DNA of 48,131 bases, taken from JAKJEP01 sp964580995. GTDB lineage: Bacteria; Planctomycetota; Phycisphaerae; Sedimentisphaerales; SM23-30. The position numbers and the translations under genes were made by a program. Below are positions 17,877 through 24,268 of this stretch, one piece after another; position 1 is the first letter of the stretch, and every line of letters starts with the position of its first letter. The stretch is from assembly GCA_964580995.1 (NCBI GenBank), contig CAZOMV010000036.1, positions 1 to 48,131 of the forward strand. The letters are read 5' to 3'. The notes under the pieces were generated by a model. The model was not told the DNA's origin. It saw nothing but the letters and a program-made list of their open reading frames with translations, and did no database searches.

Positions 17877-17927
17877 TATGGGAACGTTACCATAAATCAG
17901 GATACTTCACCGGCACAATATTGTCAA
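17877..17927 (-). promoter_or_regulatory. Promoter and operator of the LacI-type regulator gene
   Basis: TTGACA (17922-17927), 17-bp spacer, TATCCT (17899-17904). The predicted start at about 17892 falls in the imperfect 18-bp palindrome at 17877-17894 (TATGGGAACGTTACCATA on the + strand), the second copy of the operator. Confidence 0.72.
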
Positions 17928-17956
17928 ATAATTTTCAGGAAAAATCCATCTTCCCA

Positions 17957-19291
17957 TTACCCCTTGCCAATACAATAGATATAGTTTTTTCCCTTCAGGA
18001 AAATCTCATCCCCGACCAGTGCCGGCGAGGCGTCGATCTTATCATCCAGCGTATTGACCGCCAGCAGCTCTAGCGTATCCCCATACCGGATGACCGCCGT
18101 TTTTCCATCCCTTCCCACAAAATAAATCCGATCCGCCGCTCCCACCGGCGAGGCATAGATTTCATCCAAACCCTCCAGCGGCTGCTTTTCAAAGATCATC
18201 CTGCCCGTCCGGGCCTCATAGCAGGAAACATTCGCCTTATTGCCCCAGCAGACATATATCTTCTCACCATACAGCACCGGCGAAGGCACATACGGAGCGT
18301 ATTTATCAATCTCCCACAGCACCGCCGCCGTCCCGGTCAGATCACCCGTATGCCCCAGCTCAATCCCCTGCAGCATACTGCCCCGAAAACCGCTCGTGCA
18401 AAAAACCATCCCGAATCCCACCACCGGTGAAGGAATCACATTGCGGGTCTGCCCACCGCACTCCCAGATCACCTCCCCCGTAGTCAGATCATAACTCCGC
18501 ACCCGCTGCACGGCATTGACGATAACCTGAATTTTCCCATCCACCTCCGTCGCCACCGGCGTGGACCACGAGGTAGGCTCATCCCGCTTCTTCTCCCACA
18601 GGATTTCCCCCGTATCCTTATGCAGGGCATACATCCGCGAGTTCTCCTGGCTGTCCATCACCACCACCAGTGCCTCACCCGCCAGCGCCGGCGAACTGGA
18701 CTCGCCAAAGGCGTTATGAATCTTCATGATCCCCAGGTCCCGGCTCCATTGGTGCCTGCCTTCGACATCATAGCAATGAACCCCCCGCGAACCAAAATTA
18801 ATCCATACCTTCTTACCATCGGTCACCGGGGAAAATGAGGCAAAACTGCCGTCCGGATGATGCCCCTCGTGCGGCACCGCCTCACAGGCCGTCCTCTGCC
18901 ACAGGATTCCTCCGCTTTTGCGATCCAGGCACACCAGATCAAACTGATATTTACTTTCTGTGTTCTGGTTTTTTGCCGCCTGATCTGCTGGGGGAGAATT
19001 CGGCTCACTCGTGGATGCGGATTTCTGTTCCATCTGGATCGCCGTCTGGAAAAAAATCTTGTCTCCCCAGATGACCGGGCTGGAAGTCCCCTCACCCGGA
19101 TACTTGACTTTCCATTTGATATTTTCGGTCTCGCTCCAGCTCAGCGGCGGATTGGCGTTTGGTGCCGCACCGGTGGCATTTGGTCCCCGCCACGTCGGCC
19201 AGTTTTCCTGGGCCGTGTTCCCATACGTTTCCAGGGCAAACAAGGCTAGTAATAAAACGATACCGGCAGGGATGATGGGAAAACGTCTCAT
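17957..19291 (-). CDS. Secreted PQQ-binding-like beta-propeller protein
   Basis: An exported protein of 444 residues with a signal peptide (MRRFPIIPAGIVLLLALFALETYG) and repeated propeller blades of the PQQ/BamB-like type, for example GDKIFFQTAIQ, ILWQRTACEAVPHEGHHPDG, HKDTGEILWEKKRD and LTTGEVIWECGG. The opening NWPTWRGPNATGAAPNANPPLSWSETENIKWKVKYPGEGTSSPVIWGDKIFF is characteristic of planctomycete WD40/PQQ-like proteins. No dehydrogenase module is attached, so PQQ binding and catalysis are unlikely; a structural or binding role is more probable. The start is placed at ATG 19291, with GGAG 9 bp upstream; a further in-frame ATG lies at 19303. It lies downstream of the TPR lipoprotein, separated by a palindrome at 19320-19339. 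Confidence 0.85.
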   Translation of the reverse strand: MRRFPIIPAGIVLLLALFALETYGNTAQENWPTWRGPNATGAAPNANPPLSWSETENIKWKVKYPGEGTSSPVIWGDKIFFQTAIQMEQKSASTSEPNSPPADQAAKNQNTESKYQFDLVCLDRKSGGILWQRTACEAVPHEGHHPDGSFASFSPVTDGKKVWINFGSRGVHCYDVEGRHQWSRDLGIMKIHNAFGESSSPALAGEALVVVMDSQENSRMYALHKDTGEILWEKKRDEPTSWSTPVATEVDGKIQVIVNAVQRVRSYDLTTGEVIWECGGQTRNVIPSPVVGFGMVFCTSGFRGSMLQGIELGHTGDLTGTAAVLWEIDKYAPYVPSPVLYGEKIYVCWGNKANVSCYEARTGRMIFEKQPLEGLDEIYASPVGAADRIYFVGRDGKTAVIRYGDTLELLAVNTLDDKIDASPALVGDEIFLKGKNYIYCIGKG

Positions 19292-19319
19292 CAGCAACTC
19301 CATGAAATTAAACAGTAAA

Positions 19320-19339
19320 TAAGGTTTTGCAAAACCTTA
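19320..19339. promoter_or_regulatory. Palindrome with core GTTTTGCAAAAC, site 2
   Basis: A perfect 20-bp palindrome, TAAGGTTTTGCAAAACCTTA, between the TPR lipoprotein stop and the propeller gene start. It shares its 12-bp core and flank pattern with the site at 6482-6503. It could be an operator for the propeller gene or part of a terminator for the TPR gene. Confidence 0.6.
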
Positions 19340-19416
19340 GTCAATAACCGACTTTCATGGAGCCCATCATACCCAGCTAGGTATTTTACGCAATGGTTTT
19401 ATGGGGAAATCCCGAT

Positions 19417-20424
19417 TTAAGGCTTGGCCGGTGCGGTCGGACTTGGCGTATTCACCTCCTGGGTGTATTTATCGATCCAGGCCTTGATCTTCGGCTGATC
19501 CGGATTGATCTCCAGCGAGCGATGCAGGTATTCCAGCCCATCCCGCGCCATCTGCTGGTCCTGCCGGTTATCGATATAAACCATCAGATAGGTCACGCCC
19601 AGGCCGTTGAGCGCCTTATAGCTTTTCGGGTCAAGCTCGGCGGCCTTTTTATAATGGTCAATCGCACCCTGAAACTGCTTCTGTTTCAGAAAACAATACG
19701 CCAGGGCGATATGAACCTCCTGATTTTTCGGGGAAACTTCCATCGCCTTTTCCAGAATCAACTGGGCCGCGGAGTATCGCTCCATGCCGATATACACATT
19801 GCCCATGCAAATCATCACCTCCGGCTGATCCGGATTGGCTTCCAGTGCCTGCTTATAGGCATTCAATGCCTTATAATCGTCCCCCTTATGCTGGTAGATA
19901 TCGCCGAGGCTGGCCAGAAATTCGTCATTGTTGGGATCCAGCTCCACCGCCCGGCTGCAGAATTTTTCCGCCTGGTCATATTCTCCCGTTTCATAATAAC
20001 ATTCCGACAGCGAAAAATTCGCCGCCGGGCTTTGCGGATTCAACTGACAGGCCCGCTGCAGTTTCACAATCGCCTCTCCAAACCGCTGGAGAATATAGTA
20101 CACCTGGCCCACATTCAAATGATCCGAAAACGACCACGGGTCCAGCAGGCAGGCGTTTTCATACGCCACCGCCGACTCTTCATAGCGGCCCGCCTGGCGA
20201 TAGAGATCGCCCAGCAGCGAATGAGCCAGCGAAAATTCCGGGTCCAGCTTCACGCATTCCTGCAGCTCAAAAATCGCGTCTTCTTCCAGAGCCGCCGACC
20301 GCAGCGAGGTAGCGGTCACATAATGATCAACCGCCCGGTCGTGATGGAACCAGCCCCGGTTGCAGCCGCCCAGACAAAACAAAAATACCGATAAAAAACC
20401 TACCTGTTTCCATGTCGTTTTCAT
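19417..20424 (-). CDS. TPR-repeat lipoprotein
   Basis: A 335-residue exported scaffold. A signal peptide ends in a perfect lipobox (LGGC) at about residues 18-21, so the protein is probably lipid-anchored. The mature part is a string of about eight tetratricopeptide repeats (for example AHSLLGDLYRQAGRYEESAV, LASLGDIYQHKGDDYKALNAY and ALNGLGVTYLMVY), followed by a proline-rich tail (NTPSPTAPAKP). TPR arrays bind other proteins; the partner is unknown. A promoter with TTGACC-17 bp-TAAAGT ends so close to the ATG that the mRNA would have a leader of about 2 nt. The following propeller gene is 125 bp away. Confidence 0.9.
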   Translation of the reverse strand: MKTTWKQVGFLSVFLFCLGGCNRGWFHHDRAVDHYVTATSLRSAALEEDAIFELQECVKLDPEFSLAHSLLGDLYRQAGRYEESAVAYENACLLDPWSFSDHLNVGQVYYILQRFGEAIVKLQRACQLNPQSPAANFSLSECYYETGEYDQAEKFCSRAVELDPNNDEFLASLGDIYQHKGDDYKALNAYKQALEANPDQPEVMICMGNVYIGMERYSAAQLILEKAMEVSPKNQEVHIALAYCFLKQKQFQGAIDHYKKAAELDPKSYKALNGLGVTYLMVYIDNRQDQQMARDGLEYLHRSLEINPDQPKIKAWIDKYTQEVNTPSPTAPAKP

Positions 20425-20432
20425 AATAAGAT

Positions 20433-20461
20433 ACTTTACATGATGTCCTGATTGGGGTCAA
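20433..20461 (-). promoter_or_regulatory. Promoter of the TPR lipoprotein gene, nearly leaderless
   Basis: TTGACC (20456-20461), 17-bp spacer (20439-20455), TAAAGT (20433-20438), then 8 bp to the ATG at 20424. The predicted start at +7 leaves only about 2 nt before the ATG, and no Shine-Dalgarno sequence is present. Confidence 0.6.
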
Positions 20462-20504
20462 TGGTTCATTTGGAATTTAACCACCGGGCAGATACACCGC
20501 CGGA

Positions 20505-21209
20505 CTATTCCGGCATCGCCCATTTATTTTCCTGTTTGAGCAGTTTTTGCTGAAAATAGATACTCCCCACCGTCGGCCCCAGCAGCAGCGCCGGCAGCAG
20601 AAACATATGGCTATAGACCGCATTTGAGATATGTTCGCTCAGCGAGGGGTAATCGTTCAGCAGGGCCAGGACTCCCAACACCACAAACGCTGACCCCTGG
20701 ATGGAGGTGAAAAGCATAATCGCGTTTTTCAGTGAGGAAAAGGCCATAAACGCTCCCGCCACCAGCCCTGCCAGCCCCCCGCACCAGATCAGCGGGTCCG
20801 GTAGCGACATCGACCGCCAGATCGCCGCCCCCAGAATCGCTCCCGCCCCCGCTCCCAGCAGCGAAACACTGTATTTCATCAGCGGCAGGCACATACCCCC
20901 TAAGATCATCGTCGTCACAATCCCGCCCCAGAGCGGCGACCCCACCCGACGGCCGATATAAACCCCCGCGAACATCCCGATAATCGTAAAATTGATGACC
21001 ACCAGCGCCTTAAAAATCCGCCACCCATAAATCAGATACAACGCGCCAAAGGCAATAATAATCACCGCCTGTAGCCAGTTCAGGTTGACAATGATTTGCC
21101 AGATGTCATTGATCGGAACCCGGCCCATTAAAGAGGGGGGGATTTCTTGGCTTTCTGAGCCGGAACCGGAATTCGCCGCCTGTGCCAGAATTTGTAGCAA
21201 ACTATTCAT
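20505..21209 (-). CDS. Multi-pass membrane protein of unknown function
   Basis: A 234-residue inner-membrane protein with about seven hydrophobic helices rich in Gly, Ala and Ile, for example WLQAVIIIAFGALYLIYGW, LVVINFTIIGMFAGVYIGRRVGSPLWGGIV and LLGAGAGAILGAAIW. GRRVGSPLWGG and repeated GxxxG steps resemble small DUF4203/TM7S3-like membrane proteins, but the match is by eye. Its ATG shares one base with the TAA of the preceding membrane protein gene (TAATG), so the two are translationally coupled and probably interact. No signal peptide cleavage site or catalytic motif is visible. Confidence 0.75.
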   Translation of the reverse strand: MNSLLQILAQAANSGSGSESQEIPPSLMGRVPINDIWQIIVNLNWLQAVIIIAFGALYLIYGWRIFKALVVINFTIIGMFAGVYIGRRVGSPLWGGIVTTMILGGMCLPLMKYSVSLLGAGAGAILGAAIWRSMSLPDPLIWCGGLAGLVAGAFMAFSSLKNAIMLFTSIQGSAFVVLGVLALLNDYPSLSEHISNAVYSHMFLLPALLLGPTVGSIYFQQKLLKQENKWAMPE

Positions 21210-22051
21210 TACTCGTCTTCCTTATCTTCACTGTGTGATTTCACTGTTTTCTTCGATCCAGCCAACAGAAGCTGGACCAGTGCGCCAAACAGAACCATAG
21301 CCACAAAAATAGTGGGTAACAATCGAGGCCGTCCCTGCAGGCTGCTGATGGCCGCCGTCTGTTTGGCCAGAAGCAGCGCCAGGGTTCCGCCCACAATCAG
21401 CGCCGAACCGACAATGCTGCAGCACAGCGCCATCATCAGCCGCTTGAGCAGATACCCCAGCAGCAATCCCGCCCCAGCCCCCAGCACAATCCACAAAATC
21501 AGCATCCACTGCTTCGCCCCCATCGCATCCTTCAAATCCTCTATCGCCGACTTAAACTTGGCCAGTCCGCCTGCCTCCCCTTCCTCTTCCGACTCTGCGG
21601 CCTCCTCCTCTTCATCTCGCGACGTGGACAAAAATCCCGACGCCCCCAAATCGCTTTCCCGCAGCAGCCGCTGCTTGGCCTTTTCCTCGATCGTCTGCTT
21701 CCAGCTTTCATCCAGCGAAAAACTCATATACGTGGTGCCGCATCCCACCGCGAAAATCACCGTCGCCAGCAGCATGATCACCATGTTTTCCAGCAGCACC
21801 GCTACTATCGCCACCACCGCTGCCCCGATCCCGGCACTGGCCAGCAGCGGCGTATCAAACCACTGGCTGATCACCAATCCAATCCCTCCCCCGATCAACG
21901 CCCCCAGAAATCCCACCACAAAAAACGAAAAGCGCGTGCCCCCCAGCCACAAAAACAATCCCATCGCAGCCGCCACCAACCCCGGCACCCACAGCAGGGT
22001 CGGGTTCATCTGCAAACACGCTTCTTCTATCCGCAACAAAAAATCATGCAT
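21209..22051 (-). CDS. Multi-pass membrane protein with an acidic cytoplasmic loop
   Basis: A 280-residue membrane protein paired with the 234-residue one downstream. Hydrophobic helices include LLWVPGLVAAAMGLFLWLGG, FFVVGFLGALIGGGIGLVI and AAVVAIVAVLLENMVIMLLATVIFAVG. A long, very acidic hydrophilic loop (DEEEEAAESEEEGEAGG) lies in the middle before two more helices (ILWIVLGAGAGLLLGYLLKRL). The C-terminus is charged (KTVKSHSEDKEDE). I do not recognise a family with a known role. No ribosome site is visible before the ATG, and a weak promoter-like TTGGAT-18 bp-AATGAT ends 6 bp before it, so leaderless translation is possible but not well supported. Confidence 0.75.
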   Translation of the reverse strand: MHDFLLRIEEACLQMNPTLLWVPGLVAAAMGLFLWLGGTRFSFFVVGFLGALIGGGIGLVISQWFDTPLLASAGIGAAVVAIVAVLLENMVIMLLATVIFAVGCGTTYMSFSLDESWKQTIEEKAKQRLLRESDLGASGFLSTSRDEEEEAAESEEEGEAGGLAKFKSAIEDLKDAMGAKQWMLILWIVLGAGAGLLLGYLLKRLMMALCCSIVGSALIVGGTLALLLAKQTAAISSLQGRPRLLPTIFVAMVLFGALVQLLLAGSKKTVKSHSEDKEDE

Positions 22052-22283
22052 AACAACATCATTCGCAGTTGGTTAGCGGCCATCCAACCCGGATCTTATC
22101 CGCGTCAGCCGCCCAAAATTCGCGTACAATCCATATTTACACTCTTCTATTGTCGGCAAATTATGCCGGTTTTGACCAATTTGTCGGCTTTTTCGAATAG
22201 ATAAAATTACTATAAATGATTATAGGACGCTAAGTAATGGATTATCGGACGTGACACCCGGCCCCGCACTCAAAACAGGATTT

Positions 22284-23045
22284 TCACCGCTGCTGATTCC
22301 ATTCGTCCCCTTCATATTTCTCCCGCAGCCGCCCCAGCCGGCTCAACTCATCCTCGCTCATCGCCCCCTCCACCACCTTTAGCTCCAGATGCTCACCGAT
22401 GATCTCGATAACCCCCCGGATAAAAAGCTCCATATCCACCTCCCGCTCCGCCGCCTCCGCCACCGCCGCACTGGGCTGCTGCGGAAAATGCCGCCCCAGA
22501 ATCAGCGACCCATGCTGCAATACCGCCTTCTTCACCCGCCGCTGCGCGCTGCCCAGCAGCTTATCCTCTCCCACCACCAGGTCCAGCCGGTGCCGCCGCG
22601 CAAAACAAAAAAACGGTCCCCGCTGGGCATTGCCCCGGTCCTCGCCCCCGCGATACCCCGCCCGCACCCCCAGCCGCTCCAGCGACCGGATATACGCATC
22701 ATGCACAATCTGATACATCACCTCAATACTGGTAACGCTCTCCTTCTCCGGCCCGCGTATCGGCAGAATCAGCGCATACGTCAGCTCATCATCGTGCAGA
22801 ATCGCTCCGCCCCCCGTCTGCCGCCGCACCACCGGCAGCCGGCGGATCGCCTCCTCCTGCTCCGCCAGCTCCTCATACTTCTGAAAGTACCCCAGCGAGA
22901 TCGTCGGCTCCTCCCACCGGTAAAATCGCAGCGTCGCCGGCGACAGCCCCTCATTCACCGCCTCCAAAATCGCCTCGTCGATCGCCATATTCACCGCCCC
23001 CGGTTTCGCCTCATCAAGTATTACTCGCAGCGTGGATTGCAGCAT
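22284..23045 (-). CDS. LipM/LplA-family lipoyl or octanoyl transferase
   Basis: Attaches octanoate or lipoate to lipoyl domains. The 253 residues show the BPL/LplA/LipB fold signatures RRQTGGGAILHDDELTYALILP (about 74-95) and GEDKLLGSAQRRVKKAVLQHGSLIL (about 159-183; K162 would be the lysine that holds the acyl carbonyl). A cysteine in PFFCFARRHRLDLVV (C147) corresponds in place to the catalytic Cys of LipM octanoyltransferases, which favours transfer from acyl-ACP over ATP-dependent lipoate ligation. The gene follows lipA with an 8-bp gap, so the pair could build lipoate on protein from octanoyl-ACP. AGAAGG lies upstream of the ATG. Confidence 0.88.
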   Translation of the reverse strand: MLQSTLRVILDEAKPGAVNMAIDEAILEAVNEGLSPATLRFYRWEEPTISLGYFQKYEELAEQEEAIRRLPVVRRQTGGGAILHDDELTYALILPIRGPEKESVTSIEVMYQIVHDAYIRSLERLGVRAGYRGGEDRGNAQRGPFFCFARRHRLDLVVGEDKLLGSAQRRVKKAVLQHGSLILGRHFPQQPSAAVAEAAEREVDMELFIRGVIEIIGEHLELKVVEGAMSEDELSRLGRLREKYEGDEWNQQR

Positions 23046-23053
23046 GACCGGCC

Positions 23054-23938
23054 CTATTCCTTCTTCGACTCCTGCATGCTCATCTCCGCATGGTAGCTGC
23101 TCCGCACAAACGGCCCCGCCGCCACATGGCCAAACCCCATCGCCTCCGCCTGCCGCCGGATTTGCTCAAACTCCTCCGGCGGATAATACTTATGCACCGG
23201 CCGGTTCGCCTTACCCGGCTGCAAATACTGCCCGATGGTAATCATCTCCACCCCCGCCCCCCGCAAATCCCCCAGCATCTCCCCGATCTCCTCCTCCCGC
23301 TCCCCCAGCCCCAGCATAAACCCGCTCTTCACCACCGGATGCCCCGGCCGCCCCGCCATATACCCCAGCACCCCCAGCGAACAATCGTAATCCGCCCCGC
23401 TGCGGATCTCCGGCGTCAGCCGCCGCGTCGTCTCAATGTTATGGTTGAACACATCCGGCCCCGCCTCATACACCGCATCCAGACTCGCCCGCCGCCCCTT
23501 GAAATCCGGCGTCAGCACCTCAATCTTCACCCGCGGCACCCGCCCCCGCACCGCCCGGATCACCCGCGCAAAATGGCCCGCCCCGCCATCCGCCAGATCA
23601 TCCCGCGTCACCGACGTAATCACCACATACTTCAGCCCCAGCTTCTCCACCGCCGCCGCCAGCCGCTCCGGTTCATCCTCCTCCAACGCCGCCACTGCCC
23701 CGTGCGACACCGCGCAAAACTGGCAGTTCCGCGTACAAACCTCCCCCATAATCATAAACGTCGCCGTCCCATGCCCATAGCACTCCCCCCGGTTCGGGCA
23801 CATCGCGCTGCTGCACACCGTCGCCAGCCGATACTCCTCCAGCACACCCACCACCTGCGCGCACACCTGGCCCTTCACCATCGGCCTCTTCAGCCAACCC
23901 GGCAGCCGCCGCACCACTTCTTTCTTTTCCTGTTCCAT
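23054..23938 (-). CDS. lipA: Lipoyl synthase (radical SAM)
   Basis: Inserts two sulfur atoms into octanoyl-protein to form the lipoyl cofactor. The 294 residues hold the auxiliary [4Fe-4S] cluster motif CSSAMCPNRGEC (C42, C47, C53), the radical SAM motif CTRNCQFC (C68, C72, C75) and the C-terminal RSSY that closes the auxiliary cluster. The start is ATG 23938; an in-frame upstream extension has no family similarity and would run through the promoter. The predicted transcription start coincides with the A of this ATG, so the mRNA is probably leaderless. Codons are unusually G/C and purine rich. It is followed by the LipM/LplA-family gene. Confidence 0.95.
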   Translation of the reverse strand: MEQEKKEVVRRLPGWLKRPMVKGQVCAQVVGVLEEYRLATVCSSAMCPNRGECYGHGTATFMIMGEVCTRNCQFCAVSHGAVAALEEDEPERLAAAVEKLGLKYVVITSVTRDDLADGGAGHFARVIRAVRGRVPRVKIEVLTPDFKGRRASLDAVYEAGPDVFNHNIETTRRLTPEIRSGADYDCSLGVLGYMAGRPGHPVVKSGFMLGLGEREEEIGEMLGDLRGAGVEMITIGQYLQPGKANRPVHKYYPPEEFEQIRRQAEAMGFGHVAAGPFVRSSYHAEMSMQESKKE

Positions 23939-23944
23939 CCCCCC

Positions 23945-23973
23945 ATTATACCCATCCCCCACCTCTCTGTCAA
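23945..23973 (-). promoter_or_regulatory. Perfect-consensus promoter of lipA
   Basis: TTGACA (23968-23973), exactly 17 bp of G-rich spacer (23951-23967), TATAAT (23945-23950), then GGGGGG and the ATG at 23938. All twelve hexamer bases match consensus. The predicted +1 is the A of the initiation codon. Confidence 0.85.
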
Positions 23974-24182
23974 AAACCGATCCCCGCTGAACCCATCCCG
24001 CACCCACAACGTACTGCTGGCCTCTGGCCGTTTACCCATTCGTAATTCATATCCCCCCGTCCAATCCATCCGACTCTTCCCTCCTGTTATTCCCACATAG
24101 CCTCACCCCTTCACTAATACCGTAGCGAACTACGTAATCGCCATATAGGTAAAATAATAGACGTTTTCCACCGTGCGGTAGC

Positions 24183-24216
24183 ACCAACCAGTGGGAGCGG
24201 CAATTGGGTAAAAGGT
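24183..24216 (+). repeat. Degenerate member of the ACCAGYGGGAGCG dispersed element
   Basis: Contains ACCAGTGGGAGCGGCAA then GGGTAAAAGG, matching the order and spacing of ACCAGCGGGAGCG and GGGTCAAAAG at 29055-29083. The 11-bp-stem hairpin follows directly. Similarity is partial. Confidence 0.45.
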
Positions 24217-24251
24217 CCTCGCACGGCTGTGGCATAACAAGCCGTGCGAGG
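24217..24251 (-). terminator. Strong hairpin after the dockerin-like protein gene
   Basis: A perfect 11-bp stem, CCTCGCACGGC with GCCGTGCGAGG, and a 13-nt loop, 17 bp past the stop of the 24269-28048 gene. On the minus strand a short TTTT follows (CCTTTTACCC). It may terminate that transcript. It is also the tail of a sequence related to the dispersed GCGACCAGCGGGAGCG element. Confidence 0.55.
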
Positions 24252-24268
24252 CCATCATCAACTAAACA

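Noticed and set aside
23939..23964. G-quadruplex in the lipA promoter
   Set aside because: Only three separate runs of three or more G are available, so a standard three-layer quadruplex is not satisfied; a two-layer form cannot be judged from sequence.
24047..24235. 62-codon minus-strand frame between lipA and the large secreted protein gene
   Set aside because: It crosses the dispersed repeat, has no ribosome site and shows no protein features.
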